Origin: JANWZL01 sp037445185
GTDB lineage: Bacteria; Pseudomonadota; Gammaproteobacteria; Burkholderiales; Thiobacillaceae
Direction: 5' to 3'
DNA length: 27,078 bases
NCBI GenBank assembly: GCA_037445185.1
Contig: JBBIKZ010000020.1
Span: 1 to 27,078 of the forward strand
Shown here: one piece after another, positions 6,970-17,636 of the stretch
How the letters are laid out: each line of letters begins with the position of its first letter
Position numbering within the stretch: position 1 is the first letter of the stretch
Translations under genes and position numbers: made by a program
Notes under the pieces: generated by a model
Databases searched by the model: none
Told to the model about the DNA's origin: nothing
The model's input: the letters and a program-made list of their open reading frames with translations, nothing else

Positions 6970-7920
6970 TCAGAGGCGTTCGAAATGTTCGGCCATGCGC
7001 TGTCGCATGGCGGCATCCGGCAGGGGGCCGTGGCGCGCGCCCATGTTTTCCAGGAGATGGTCGACCCGTGAGGTGGCGGGGATGGCGCAGGTCACCGCCG
7101 GGTGTGAAACGACGAACTTGAGGAAGTACTGGGCCCAGTTCGCGCATTCGAGCTCGGCCGCCCACCCCGGCAGAGGCCTGTTCCAGATCTGCTGAAACAG
7201 GCTGCCGCCACGGAAAGGCCGGTTGATGACGACCGCGATGCCGCGATCGCGCGCCAGCGGCAGGAGCACCGCCTCGGCCTCCCGGTCGACCAGGTTGTAG
7301 GTGAACTGCACGAAGTCCACGGGCTCGCGGCGCATGATGCGCTCCAGTTCCGCGTGGCGGCGTCCGTGCGAGGTGGTCACGCCGATGTAGCGCACGCGAC
7401 CCTCGGCCTTCATGGCGTTGAGGGTCGCCAATTGCACCGGCCAGTCGAGCAGGTTGTGGACGTGGATGAGGTCCAGGCGGGGCACACCCCAAAGACGCCG
7501 CGACTGTTCCATCTGTCGCTCACCTTCCTCGCGCCCCACCGTCCATACCTTGGTGGCCGAGAACAGCCCCGTCTTGTTGCGGATGCGGCCCAGACTCCAG
7601 CCGATCACCTCCTCGGCCGTCCCGTACATGGGGGAGGAGTCGATCATGCCGCCGCCCTGGTCGAAGAAGGCCTGAAGCACAGACAGCCGGCTGGCCCTGC
7701 GGTGGGGGTCGTCGCCCACGTCCAGGGTGAGCCATGAACCCAGGCCGATGCACGGCAGGCGCTCGCCGCTCGCGGGGATGGGACGCAGGATGGGCGGGTG
7801 GGGGAGGTCCCGTGCCCCGGCCTGTCCGAGGCTCAGGCCCGTCCCCAGCACGCCCAGCGCCTGGAGGAAAGACCTGCGATCCATCGCCCTGTCGGGTCCG
7901 TTCATGTCGGTCTTCGCCAT
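6970..7920 (-). CDS. Tat-exported aldo/keto reductase
   Basis: A 316-residue protein of the aldo/keto reductase superfamily (TIM barrel, NAD(P)H-dependent). The N-terminus holds a twin-arginine signal: DRRSFLQALGVLGTGLSLGQAGA, so the mature enzyme should be periplasmic, an unusual site for an NADPH enzyme. The catalytic tetrad can be placed: Asp94 and Tyr99 in MIDSSPMYGTAEE, Lys124 in FSATKVWTV and His155 in LIHVHNLLD. PVDFVQFTYNLVDREAE and DRGIAVVINRPFRGG correspond to later barrel strands. The start is uncertain: ATG at 7920 is given, a GTG is directly upstream, and a start at MDRRSF is also possible. Nothing nearby identifies the substrate. Confidence 0.88.
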   Translation of the reverse strand: MAKTDMNGPDRAMDRRSFLQALGVLGTGLSLGQAGARDLPHPPILRPIPASGERLPCIGLGSWLTLDVGDDPHRRASRLSVLQAFFDQGGGMIDSSPMYGTAEEVIGWSLGRIRNKTGLFSATKVWTVGREEGERQMEQSRRLWGVPRLDLIHVHNLLDWPVQLATLNAMKAEGRVRYIGVTTSHGRRHAELERIMRREPVDFVQFTYNLVDREAEAVLLPLARDRGIAVVINRPFRGGSLFQQIWNRPLPGWAAELECANWAQYFLKFVVSHPAVTCAIPATSRVDHLLENMGARHGPLPDAAMRQRMAEHFERL

Positions 7921-8183
7921 CACCTGTTTCTGGCCTGCCAGCCAGGCTGAACCTGCCTCCGGCTCGGATGTCCCGCTTCAGACTCCCGGGTCCGACGCAC
8001 GCCTCGGCTGGCGAGATCGTGCGGCAAAGTAGTAAGTTATGACTGGGATGGCGTGACGCCGTTCCCGAGGCGGGTGCGTGCCAGAGCGGCCTGTGCGGGG
8101 CCGTTGGCCCTATGGCCGGCACACCTGACAGAGGGGAGGCGCCGCTGCCGGCGGCGACAGAACGGGCGCGACGCAGCCGGTCT

Positions 8184-8440
8184 TCATCGCTCCAGGAAGG
8201 AATAGAACTGCCGCGCCACCACCAGGAAGAGGCACGGGTCTCGTCGCGCTTGAACAGCGGCAGGAGCTTGTCGATGACGGCGCGGTAGTGCTTGCCGTCG
8301 TAGGGAAGACCGCGCAGTCCCAGCAACAGCAAACGGCAGGTGGTGGTGCGGTTTTCCAACACCTTGGCGTCCACGCCCTGGGCGAGCAGGTGTTCGGCAT
8401 AGGCATTGAGCAGGGCGTTTTCCTGGGGACTGAGCAACAT
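8184..8440 (-). pseudogene. Frameshifted paralog of the adjacent 107-residue protein
   Basis: The frame starting MLLSPQENALLNAYAEHLL (ATG at 8440) aligns without gaps with the start of the neighbouring 107-residue protein (MEMIEPNTYALKAYQSILEKHG). It continues through CRLLLLGLRGLPYDGKHYRAVIDKLLPLFKRDE and then, at about 8236-8239 (a run of three G on the plus strand), must change frame to continue CLFLVVARQFYSFLER and a TGA at 8184. The second segment matches CRLVARDVYPFYEQ of the neighbour. One missing base in the G run explains it. Without the shift, the frame runs on as nonsense into the aldo/keto reductase gene. It may be a real mutation or a sequencing error. The frame is also open to a TTG at 8488. 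Function unknown. Confidence 0.7.
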
Positions 8441-8488
8441 GGAGCGGGTGACCTTGATGAGGTCGTCCAGGTCGCGATGGGGCGGCAA

Positions 8489-8812
8489 TCACACGTGGAT
8501 GTCGTCCAGGCGTTCGGAGACCCCGGTCTGGGCCATGGCCGCGATGGTGGGGACGTCCTGTTCGTAGAAGGGATACACGTCCCGCGCCACCAGACGGCAG
8601 GTTTCGGCCGAAGCCTCGTCGGGCATGGTCATCAACACCGCATCCACGGCCCTGCGGTAGGCCACGTTGCTGGGCAGCCCCTTGGGCAGACTGCCCAGGA
8701 TGCAGTGCGCCATGTGCATGCGCTTGTAGATCTCTCCCCGCCGGTGCCCGTGTTTTTCCAGTATCGACTGATAGGCCTTGAGGGCATAGGTGTTGGGCTC
8801 GATCATTTCCAT
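8489..8812 (-). CDS. Small protein of unknown function, first of a tandem pair
   Basis: A 107-residue, probably all-helical cytoplasmic protein starting MEMIEPNTYALKAYQSILEKHG, with KRMHMAHCILGSLPKGLP, YRRAVDAVLMTMP and CRLVARDVYPFYEQDVPTIAAM. The same order of motifs (AY-x3-L, a cysteine or leucine helix, LP-x-YRxAxDxLL, VARxxYxFxE) recurs in the frameshifted gene immediately downstream, so the two arose by tandem duplication. A GGAGGG lies 13 to 18 bases before the ATG at 8812; a second ATG two codons later is possible. I do not recognise a named family. Confidence 0.75.
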   Translation of the reverse strand: MEMIEPNTYALKAYQSILEKHGHRRGEIYKRMHMAHCILGSLPKGLPSNVAYRRAVDAVLMTMPDEASAETCRLVARDVYPFYEQDVPTIAAMAQTGVSERLDDIHV

Positions 8813-9101
8813 GTCTGGGGCTCACCCTCCGCTGATGGTGCCTATGATAGTCAGGTCAGGTATGCCGCCGCCATGAATAGCCTGGTACGGATGTCCTGCC
8901 ACGGGCACACGGCCGTTGCGATGGCACAGACGCCCGCCGGATGAAACCCGGGCATCGCCGTTCAGGGACGTTGCGGCCTGGCGGGGTCCCCGCACGCCTG
9001 GACCGGCGCGCACCCAGGGCGCCCACCCCTCGGTCGGCTACCCCTCCCGGCAGCCTGTCCGGGCGCCTGTGCAGGCCGGGCATGGGCCGACGGTGATTCC
9101 G

Positions 9102-11600
9102 TCAGGCGTTGTAAGCGGGGAGCCGCCCTGCCTGCGCGCACAGTTCCGGGATGCGCTCCGGCGGGACGGGCCGAGAGAGGATGTAGCCCTGGGCGAGGTC
9201 ACAACGTTCGCGTTGGATCACACGCAACTGGGCGTCCGTCTCGACGCCTTCGGCGGTCACCTGCAGCCGCATGGCACGCGCCATGGCGACGATGATTTGG
9301 ATCATGTGCGCTTCGGCCGCGTCGGCCGGCAAATCGTGTACGAAGCTGCGGTCGATCTTCAGACGATCGACGGGTAGATCGATCAGTCTGCCGAGCACGC
9401 TCGTGCCGGTGGCGAAGTCATCCACCGTCACCGACACGCCTTGGCTGCGCAGGGCGTTGAGCATCTCCAGGGCCGCTTCGTTGAGAGCGAGCAGGCTGGC
9501 CTCGGTCAGTTCCAGGTCCAGGCGCTCCGGCGGCAGTCCGGAGGAGGCCAGCACCTGGCGCACGCGGCGGCCGAACGCTGGCACTTGTAACTGACGCGGG
9601 GAGACGTTGACGGCCATGCGCAGAGGCGGCAGCCCAGCCGCCTGCCAGGCCATGGCCTGACGGCAGGCCTCGGTCAGCACCCATTCGCCCAACTGCTCCA
9701 TCAGACCGGCCTCTTCCGCCAGCGCGATGAAGTGCTCCGGCGCGATCTCGCCCAGATCGGGCTCGGACCAGCGCAGCAGGGCCTCGGTGCCGACCAGGCG
9801 ACCGCTGCCGACGTCATACAGGGGTTGGTAGACCAGTTGCAGACGGCCAGCCTCCACCGCCAGGCGCAGCCGCCGCTCCAGTTCCATGCGTTCCCGGCTG
9901 ACCTGGGTGGTCGCGGGGGTGTAGAAGCGGAATTGGCCGCCACCGCTCGACTTGGCCTCGTACATCGCGGCATCGGCATGTTCCACCAGTTGTTGCGCCT
10001 CCTGGCCGTCGTCCGGATAGAGGCTGATGCCGATGCTGGTGCCGGTGTGTACCGTGTCGCCGGTGGGCAGCGCAAAGGGTTTGCTCAACTGACGCAGGAT
10101 GTCCCGCGCCACGCTGGCGGCCTGTTCGGGCCGGCGCAGGTTTTCCAGGAGCAAGGTGAATTCATCACCGCCACGGCGGGAGAGGGTGTCGGACTTGCGC
10201 AGCCGCTTGCTCAAGCGCGCGGCGATGGCCTCGAGCAGCGCGTCACCGACCTGGTGGCCCAGGGTGTCGTTGAGCTGCTTGAAGCGATCGAGGTCGAAAT
10301 AGAGCACGGCCAGACGCTCGCCATGGCGCTGGGCCTGTCGTATGGCATGGGCGAGACGTTCGTCGAACAGCAGACGGTTGGGCAGCCCGGTGAGGGCGTC
10401 GTGATAGGCCAGCCGCTCCAGCCGTGCCTCGGTCTGCTTCATGTGGGTGATGTCCGAGAACATGGAGACATGGCCGGTGATGCGTCCCGTCTCGTCTCTC
10501 ACCGCACTGATGGTCTGCAGGACGGCGAACACTTGGCCGTTCTTGTGTCGGTTCCAGATCTCGCCACGCCAATTGCCGGTTTGCTGCAGGCTCTCCCACA
10601 TGGCCCGGTAGAAGGCCTCGTCATGGCGGCCGGAGGACTGCAGATGCGGACTGCGGCCCAATACCTCGTCGGCGCCGTAGCCGGTGATGTCGGTGAAGGC
10701 GCGGTTGATGGCGACGATGTGGCCGTCGGCATCGGTAATCATGATGCCTTCGGTGGTGTTGTCGAAGACGATGGCGGTCTGGCGCAGGCGCTCCTCCGCC
10801 GCCTTGATCGACGTGACATCGAACAGCACGCCGAGCAGATGATTGGGCCTGTCGCGATCGGATCCGTGCGCCCGGCCGCTCGCCAACACCCAACGCACTG
10901 CACCGGACTGGTCGAGGATGCGGTATTCGGCCACGAAGCTGCCCCGCTCCCGCAACTGCTCGCCGATCTCGCGCAGGACCCGCTCCCGTTCCTCGGGGTG
11001 GATCAGGCTCGCCAGCCCGCGCCCGCCCTGGGTGAAGGCATGGTCCGGATAGCCGCTCAAGGTCTCGATCAGCGGGCTCACGAAGCCGACCGTCCAGGCC
11101 TTGTCCAGGGCACAGCGGTAGACCACGCCGGGGATGTTGGTCACCAGGCTGCGGAACTCGTCCTCGCTCACCGCCAGCGCCTGCTGCGCCAGCCGCAGGT
11201 CGGTGATGTCCGTGCAATAGCCGATGTAGCCGAGCAGCTCGCCCGTGGCATCGAACATCGGTGTGCCGTGGTCCATGACCCAGCGGTAGGCGCCGCTGGC
11301 GTGCCACAGCCGGTATTCGAGGGTGAAGGGAGCGCGGCTGGCGTAAGCCTGGCCCTGGTCTTCGCGGCAGCGGGCAAGGTCCTCCGGATGCACGCCCTGT
11401 TGCCAGCCGCCATCCAACTCCTGTTGCAGACTGCGGCCGGTAAACTGGAGCCAGGCGCGGTTGAAGTGCATGCGGCCGGCGTCCGCTCCGGAGAGCCAGA
11501 TGGGCAGCGGCAGCCAGTCCGCCAGCTCGGCCAGGCTCTGATCCTTGCGCCAGGCAACCTCGGTTGGCGGTTTCATAGGCCTGGCCATGATGCGAGCCAT
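9102..11600 (-). CDS. PAS-PAS-PAS-GGDEF-EAL cyclic-di-GMP turnover protein
   Basis: An 832-residue cytoplasmic sensor protein. Three PAS domains lie at about residues 24-135, 145-265 and 275-390 (each ends in a D[IV]T motif: YCTDITDL, LFDVTSIK, MFSDITHM). The GGDEF domain (about 392-560) has an intact active site GGDEF at 477-481 and an inhibitory I-site RKSD at 468-471, so it could act as a feedback-controlled diguanylate cyclase. The EAL domain (about 570-825) keeps EALLRW (606-611), ELTE (697-700), VDDFATG (726-731), KIDRSF (748-753), AEGVET (783-788) and QGY (804-806), so phosphodiesterase activity is also expected. No membrane segment is seen; PAS ligands or redox signals are the likely input. 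The exact start is uncertain among three in-frame ATGs within ten codons. Confidence 0.93.
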   Translation of the reverse strand: MARIMARPMKPPTEVAWRKDQSLAELADWLPLPIWLSGADAGRMHFNRAWLQFTGRSLQQELDGGWQQGVHPEDLARCREDQGQAYASRAPFTLEYRLWHASGAYRWVMDHGTPMFDATGELLGYIGYCTDITDLRLAQQALAVSEDEFRSLVTNIPGVVYRCALDKAWTVGFVSPLIETLSGYPDHAFTQGGRGLASLIHPEERERVLREIGEQLRERGSFVAEYRILDQSGAVRWVLASGRAHGSDRDRPNHLLGVLFDVTSIKAAEERLRQTAIVFDNTTEGIMITDADGHIVAINRAFTDITGYGADEVLGRSPHLQSSGRHDEAFYRAMWESLQQTGNWRGEIWNRHKNGQVFAVLQTISAVRDETGRITGHVSMFSDITHMKQTEARLERLAYHDALTGLPNRLLFDERLAHAIRQAQRHGERLAVLYFDLDRFKQLNDTLGHQVGDALLEAIAARLSKRLRKSDTLSRRGGDEFTLLLENLRRPEQAASVARDILRQLSKPFALPTGDTVHTGTSIGISLYPDDGQEAQQLVEHADAAMYEAKSSGGGQFRFYTPATTQVSRERMELERRLRLAVEAGRLQLVYQPLYDVGSGRLVGTEALLRWSEPDLGEIAPEHFIALAEEAGLMEQLGEWVLTEACRQAMAWQAAGLPPLRMAVNVSPRQLQVPAFGRRVRQVLASSGLPPERLDLELTEASLLALNEAALEMLNALRSQGVSVTVDDFATGTSVLGRLIDLPVDRLKIDRSFVHDLPADAAEAHMIQIIVAMARAMRLQVTAEGVETDAQLRVIQRERCDLAQGYILSRPVPPERIPELCAQAGRLPAYNA

Positions 11601-11749
11601 TCGTGTTCACCGCCCTGCCGGGTCGGTCCCGCCATGCGACCGTCTGGGGTGCCTTGCCGGTTCCTGCCAGGCGGCCGGTCAACGGCCTCTGCGGCCACAT
11701 TGAGTCGCACAATCATCAGGGTTACGCCTTTGGGCGGGAAGGAACCAGG

Positions 11750-11763
11750 TGATATTTATATCA
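11750..11763. promoter_or_regulatory. Perfect AT-rich palindrome far upstream of the PAS-GGDEF-EAL gene
   Basis: TGATAT, TT, ATATCA. On the minus strand it includes TATAAAT, a possible -10 box, which would give a leader of about 140 bases before the start at 11600. It is the only AT-rich spot in this intergenic region. Confidence 0.35.
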
Positions 11764-11768
11764 GATGG

Positions 11769-11807
11769 CCGCGGCTGCCTTCTGGGCAAGGTGGGCTGTC
11801 GCCGCGG
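11769..11807 (-). terminator. Inverted repeat immediately after the Cu+ ATPase gene
   Basis: CCGCGGC (11769-11775) and GCCGCGG (11801-11807) frame a 25-base loop directly after the stop of the ATPase gene. There is no T-run, so this is at best a factor-assisted or processing hairpin at the end of the nickel/copper gene block. Confidence 0.3.
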
Positions 11808-14219
<2,412 letters not shown>

Positions 14220-14250
14220 GGCCTAAGCATGACCGCTCGACAGTCTGCGT

Positions 14251-15024
14251 TCAAGACCAGTCGTGCAGGTGGTAATGCCGGTGTTCCAGTGCGCCGTGGC
14301 GGTGACGGTGGCTGTGCACCAAATTGGCCGCGACGAGTCGCTCCGGGTCGGCGAGAAAGGCTTCGATGGGGCCGTCGTGGATCAGGCGGTGATCCTCGCC
14401 GAGGACCAGGACGCGGCTGCCGAACTCGGGGGCGAGGGACAGGTTGTGGGTGGTGGTGAGCACGGTGCAGGGCAGGTCGGCCAGGAAATCGACCAGCCAG
14501 CCCGTGCTGCGCGGGTCGAGGGCGGCGGCGGGTTCGTCCAGCAGCAGCAGCTGCGGGTCGTTGGCGAGCAGGGCGGCGAGCGCCAGCTTCTGTTTCTCGC
14601 CGCCCGAGAGGCTGAACGGCAGCCGGTCGAGCATGTTATCCAGACCCATGACCCCGGCCCAGTGGCGCACCCGCGCATCGATATCGGTTAGCCCGAGCTG
14701 GCGCGGGCCGAAGGCGATCTCGTCATAGACCGTGGGGTTGAACAACATGGCGTCCGGGTTCTGGAACAGCAGGGCCACCTCGGCGCGGAAACGGCGGTTG
14801 AGCGCCGGCGCCTTGAGCCGGCGGGGGTCGATCGGCTCGCCCTTGTAGCGGTAGCTGCCGGTGTCGGGGTGGATGAGGCCGTCCAGGATCTTGAGCAGGG
14901 TGGACTTGCCCGCGCCGTTGGCGCCCAGCAGCACCAGTTTTTCGCCCGCCGCGATGCTGAATTGGATGTCCACCAGGGCGGGGGCGCCGTTGTAGCGGTG
15001 GCTGATGCCCGCGAGCTCAATCAC
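14251..15024 (-). CDS. nikO: Nickel ECF-type transporter ATPase (NikO/CbiO)
   Basis: A 257-residue ABC ATPase that drives the nickel uptake complex. Walker A is GANGAGKST (34-42), the Q-loop is LLFQNPDAM (Gln88), the signature is SLSGGEKQK (138-146), Walker B is LLLLDEP (159-165) and the switch histidine is His193 in TTTHN. The sequence around LFNPTVYDEIAFGP is characteristic of the energy-coupling-factor group. The C-terminus is His-rich, with nine histidines in the last twenty residues (VHSHRHRHGALEHRHYHLHDWS region), which fits a Ni2+ or Co2+ role in metal buffering. The start overlaps the end of nikQ by eight bases, which implies translational coupling. Nickel rather than cobalt is inferred from NikR, NikK and NikL nearby. 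Confidence 0.92.
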   Translation of the reverse strand: MIELAGISHRYNGAPALVDIQFSIAAGEKLVLLGANGAGKSTLLKILDGLIHPDTGSYRYKGEPIDPRRLKAPALNRRFRAEVALLFQNPDAMLFNPTVYDEIAFGPRQLGLTDIDARVRHWAGVMGLDNMLDRLPFSLSGGEKQKLALAALLANDPQLLLLDEPAAALDPRSTGWLVDFLADLPCTVLTTTHNLSLAPEFGSRVLVLGEDHRLIHDGPIEAFLADPERLVAANLVHSHRHRHGALEHRHYHLHDWS

Positions 15025-15571
15025 CGAAGAAGCCTCTCGCGCGCAGGGCCTGGGCCGTCTCGCGCGCGCTGGCGAGCCCTTTGTCCATGAACCAGGCGGC
15101 CGCCGCCGCGCTCGCCCGGTAGCGGTCCCGCAGCCGAGGGCGGACGATGGAACGGCTCACCAGGGCGAGGCGGAAATCGGCGTGGGCGCGCGCGAAGCTC
15201 ATGGCCTGGCTGTAGGCCAGTCCCAGCAGCCAGGTCAGGGTGGGGGAGAAGGCCAGGGCGCGGAACAGGTTGACGCGGGCGATGAACAGGAAGGTGAGCA
15301 GGGTGATGGCGAGCACGCGCAGATTGATGCGCAGCAGGGTCTCCCAGGGGGGAATCGCGTGCAGATGGGCAAGCAGCAGGTAGCCCAGGCTCACCGCCAG
15401 GTTGAACGGCAGGATGACCCGCAGGCTGCGGCGCAGCAGGGCGGGGGCCTGGCGGCCGGACAGCAGAAGCACGGCGACCAGGCCCAGGGCGAGCCACAGG
15501 GGGTCATGCACCAGGGTGGCGAGTAGGACTGTGGCCAGGTAGAGCGACAGCCAGGCGTATTCGGCCTTCAT
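15017..15571 (-). CDS. nikQ: Nickel ECF transporter T component (NikQ/CbiQ)
   Basis: A 184-residue membrane protein (EcfT family) that couples the ATPase to the substrate subunit. It begins MKAEYAWLSLYLATVLLATLVHDPLWLALG and has about four transmembrane helices, then the long cytoplasmic coupling region, with a degenerate first coupling motif (LVSRSIVRPRL) and the conserved second motif ARG in QALRARGFF. It is somewhat shorter than typical CbiQ (about 220-250). The ATG at 15571 overlaps the stop of nikM (15568), so translation is coupled. The frame stays open far upstream, but that part overlaps nikM and the barrel gene and is an artefact of high GC. Confidence 0.88.
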   Translation of the reverse strand: MKAEYAWLSLYLATVLLATLVHDPLWLALGLVAVLLLSGRQAPALLRRSLRVILPFNLAVSLGYLLLAHLHAIPPWETLLRINLRVLAITLLTFLFIARVNLFRALAFSPTLTWLLGLAYSQAMSFARAHADFRLALVSRSIVRPRLRDRYRASAAAAAWFMDKGLASARETAQALRARGFFGD

Positions 15572-16215
15572 GTGGCGTGACGCAGCCTGAGCCTTTGCAG
15601 GGTGGTGGTACCCAGCCAGGTGAGCACCCCTTCCCCAAGCCCGACCAGGACATGGGGCAGGAGGACGGCGGGCAGGGTGATGGCGAGGTCGAAGGGGAAG
15701 AACAGGGGCCTGCCGGCAGTGTCGTGGGCGAGGGCGGGCTGTATGCCCAGTACCAAGGCCACCAGCAGGGCCGGCAGGACCACCGACACCCAGCCGGCGA
15801 CGAACAGGGCGGCCGTCGCGTGCAGGGGCGAGAGCAGCCGCCACGCCAGCCGAGCAGCGGCGCTGCCGACGAGGCCCATGGCCAGGGCGTTGACCGCCAG
15901 GGCGGTGACGCCGCCGTCGCCGAAGAGCAGGGCCTGCATGGCCAGTACCAGGGAAACCGCCAGGAAGGCCATCCAGACGCCGAAGTTCACCGCCAACAGG
16001 GCGATGCCCGCCGCATGCACGGTGGTGCCGCCCGGCAGGGGCAGGGCCAGCATCATGAGCACGAAGGACAGGGCCGTGAGCACGGCGAGGTAGGGCAGGG
16101 TGTCCGCGTCCAGCTCCCGCCTCAGCCGGCGCAGCCCAACCCACCACAGACCGGCGCAGAGGGCATAGGCGGGCAGATAGGTCTGGGGCGAGAGGAAGCC
16201 GTCGGGGATGTGCAT
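15568..16215 (-). CDS. nikM: Nickel ECF transporter substrate-binding subunit (NikM/CbiM)
   Basis: A 215-residue membrane protein that captures the metal ion. The N-terminus MHIPDGFLSPQTYLPAY is the hallmark of CbiM/NikM: the free amino group of Met1, His2 and a later histidine form the square-planar metal site. The later His is in GGTTVHAAG (about residue 67). Six or seven transmembrane helices follow, and LPHVLVGLGEGVLTWLG matches the conserved C-terminal part. The ATG at 16215 must be right because residue 2 is the ligand. It lies nine bases after the barrel gene. Confidence 0.94.
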   Translation of the reverse strand: MHIPDGFLSPQTYLPAYALCAGLWWVGLRRLRRELDADTLPYLAVLTALSFVLMMLALPLPGGTTVHAAGIALLAVNFGVWMAFLAVSLVLAMQALLFGDGGVTALAVNALAMGLVGSAAARLAWRLLSPLHATAALFVAGWVSVVLPALLVALVLGIQPALAHDTAGRPLFFPFDLAITLPAVLLPHVLVGLGEGVLTWLGTTTLQRLRLRHAT

Positions 16216-16224
16216 CGTCGGGGA

Positions 16225-17208
16225 TCAGAACAGGACGGAGAAGATGGCGATGAGGCGGTATCTCTCCTTGCCCTCGGCGCCCTGCTGGTCGGCCTCTTCG
16301 TTGAGGTCGGTCCAGATCGGCCGCTTGACCGCCAGCCCCAGGCTCATCGTGTCCTTGTACAGGCGGGCGCCCAGCACGCCGTAGAGCATGTCCCCGCCGG
16401 TGGCGGGCTCGGGGCCGGTGCCGGTCCGGTCGCGTCCCAGTTTCAGGTAATTGAGTTCCACGTTGCCGTCCAGGCGGAAGCGGCGATCGGGCAGGGTGAG
16501 CAGGCGCCGGGCGAGCGCGGCGTTGAGCCGCGTCTCCGTGCCAAAGCGCATGCGCTGGCCATTGTCGTAGGTGTAGTTCTGAAAGCGCATCTGCCCGGCC
16601 TCGAAGACCAGGGTGGTGTGCTCGGAGAGCTGCTTCGTGGCCGTCAGGCCATAGCTGAAGCTGGGCCTGCCAAAGCCCAGGGACATGCCGGGGTCTATGC
16701 TGCCGTCGCGCAGGCGATGGTTGGCGTCCCCGGTGGGCAGCGAGAGACCGCCGTAGAGGGTGAAATGCCAGTCCATCAGGTCGTCCAGGCTCTCGTTGGC
16801 GGGGGTGAGCCTGAACCCCTCGTCGTACTTGAAGCCCAGCACCCCCATGAGGGTGAGGTCGGTGAGGCCGCGGCTCTCGTAACCGTCCGGCTCGTCCTTC
16901 TTGATGTTGTACGGCTGAAAGACGTAGGCCGAAAACCACGGCGTGAAGCCATAGCCCAGGCCCGGCAGCCAGTACTGTGCAGTATCGGCCTCGGTCTGAT
17001 CGGTCGGGTCATAGGTGCGGAACCGGGCATGATCCAACTTGAGGTAACCCAGCCATTTGCCCTGGGGCAGGGTGGCGGAGCTGGAGGTCTCCACTGGCGC
17101 GCCGGGGCCCTCCAGACCGGCGGCCCCCAGGGAGGCCACCCCGTGGTGAGCCAGGGCGGGCGGTGCGGCGAGGGTGGTGAGGAGCAGGGACGCGAGCGGT
17201 CGCTTCAT
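16225..17208 (-). CDS. Outer-membrane beta-barrel protein within the nickel operon (candidate nickel porin)
   Basis: A 327-residue protein with a clear Sec signal (MKRPLASLLLTTLAAPPALA), a mature N-terminus beginning HHGVASLG, and alternating aromatic/hydrophobic strands throughout (WLGYLKLDHARFRTY, WFSAYVFQPYNI, LTDLTLMGVLGFKY, WHFTLYGGLSLPTGD, FSYGLTATKQL). It ends in phenylalanine (LIAIFSVLF), the outer-membrane assembly signal of beta barrels. Similar proteins are often called MetA-pathway or transporter-like barrels, without a proven substrate. It starts inside the stop of nikL (ATGA overlap) and ends nine bases before nikM, so it is embedded in the nickel operon. I infer a role in letting nickel, or a nickel complex, cross the outer membrane; the sequence does not prove it. 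Confidence 0.85.
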   Translation of the reverse strand: MKRPLASLLLTTLAAPPALAHHGVASLGAAGLEGPGAPVETSSSATLPQGKWLGYLKLDHARFRTYDPTDQTEADTAQYWLPGLGYGFTPWFSAYVFQPYNIKKDEPDGYESRGLTDLTLMGVLGFKYDEGFRLTPANESLDDLMDWHFTLYGGLSLPTGDANHRLRDGSIDPGMSLGFGRPSFSYGLTATKQLSEHTTLVFEAGQMRFQNYTYDNGQRMRFGTETRLNAALARRLLTLPDRRFRLDGNVELNYLKLGRDRTGTGPEPATGGDMLYGVLGARLYKDTMSLGLAVKRPIWTDLNEEADQQGAEGKERYRLIAIFSVLF

Positions 17209-17636
17209 GGCTTATTCCTTTTGATGAAGAGCTGGAGGAAGCCGAACAGGCCCAGGATCAGGGCCACGCCCACGACGATGCGGCCATGGCGCTCGTAGAA
17301 GGGTTTGTCGGCCCCGGCGACGTTGGCGGCGGCGTCCGTGCTCAGGGTGAAATCGAGGCCGTGGCCGTCCTCGGAGACGGCCTTGACGCGCCACCGGCCG
17401 GCCCTGGGCGGCAGGAAGGCGATGCGCCCCTGGGCATCGGTGCGCCCCACCTGGACGGGCAGGCTTTCGCCCTCGGGGGTGATCTCGTAGCCCTCGAAGG
17501 AGAAGGCGGTAGCGTCGGCGTAGAAGAGCTTGACCACCACCGCCTGGCCGGCGGTGACGGTGTATTGCAGGTCATGGCACCAGCCCATGGGCGTCGAGGC
17601 CAGCCAGGCCGCCAGCAGCCAGGGCAGTCGGCTCAT
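17205..17636 (-). CDS. nikL: Nickel transport accessory protein NikL
   Basis: A 143-residue periplasmic protein anchored at its C-terminus. The signal (MSRLPWLLAAWLASTPMGWC) is followed by HDLQYTVTAGQAVVVKLFY, so a mature N-terminal or near-terminal histidine is exposed, as in NikK. An immunoglobulin-like region (GYEITPEGESLPVQVGRTDAQGRIAFLPPRAGRWRVKAVSEDGHG, roughly 50-94) resembles carboxypeptidase-regulatory or DUF4198-type repeats. The C-terminal helix IVVGVALILGLFGFLQLFI with KRNKP after it is a membrane anchor with positive-inside tail. NikL with NikK replaces NikN in some nickel ECF systems. The ATG at 17636 overlaps the nikK stop by four bases. Confidence 0.8.
   Translation of the reverse strand: MSRLPWLLAAWLASTPMGWCHDLQYTVTAGQAVVVKLFYADATAFSFEGYEITPEGESLPVQVGRTDAQGRIAFLPPRAGRWRVKAVSEDGHGLDFTLSTDAAANVAGADKPFYERHGRIVVGVALILGLFGFLQLFIKRNKP

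Noticed and set aside
7520..8488. 322-residue protein combining the second small paralog with sequence inside the aldo/keto reductase gene
   Set aside because: Only the first 80-odd residues resemble a protein; the rest is out-of-frame reductase sequence. A frameshift explains it better.
11600..11763. Possible cyclic-di-GMP riboswitch in the long leader of the PAS-GGDEF-EAL gene
   Set aside because: The leader has a CGCC-CAAA-GGCG hairpin, but the conserved GEMM core (GCAAAGCC and GGUCUA-type elements with the tetraloop) is not recognisable.
14220..14250. CueR-type operator in front of the Cu+ ATPase gene
   Set aside because: The 31-base gap contains no ACCTTCC/GGAAGGT inverted repeat and no recognisable promoter.
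15017..16939. 640-residue fusion reading of nikQ with upstream sequence
   Set aside because: The upstream part overlaps nikM and the barrel gene in another frame and is Arg/Pro-rich noise; nikQ starts at the coupled ATG 15571.
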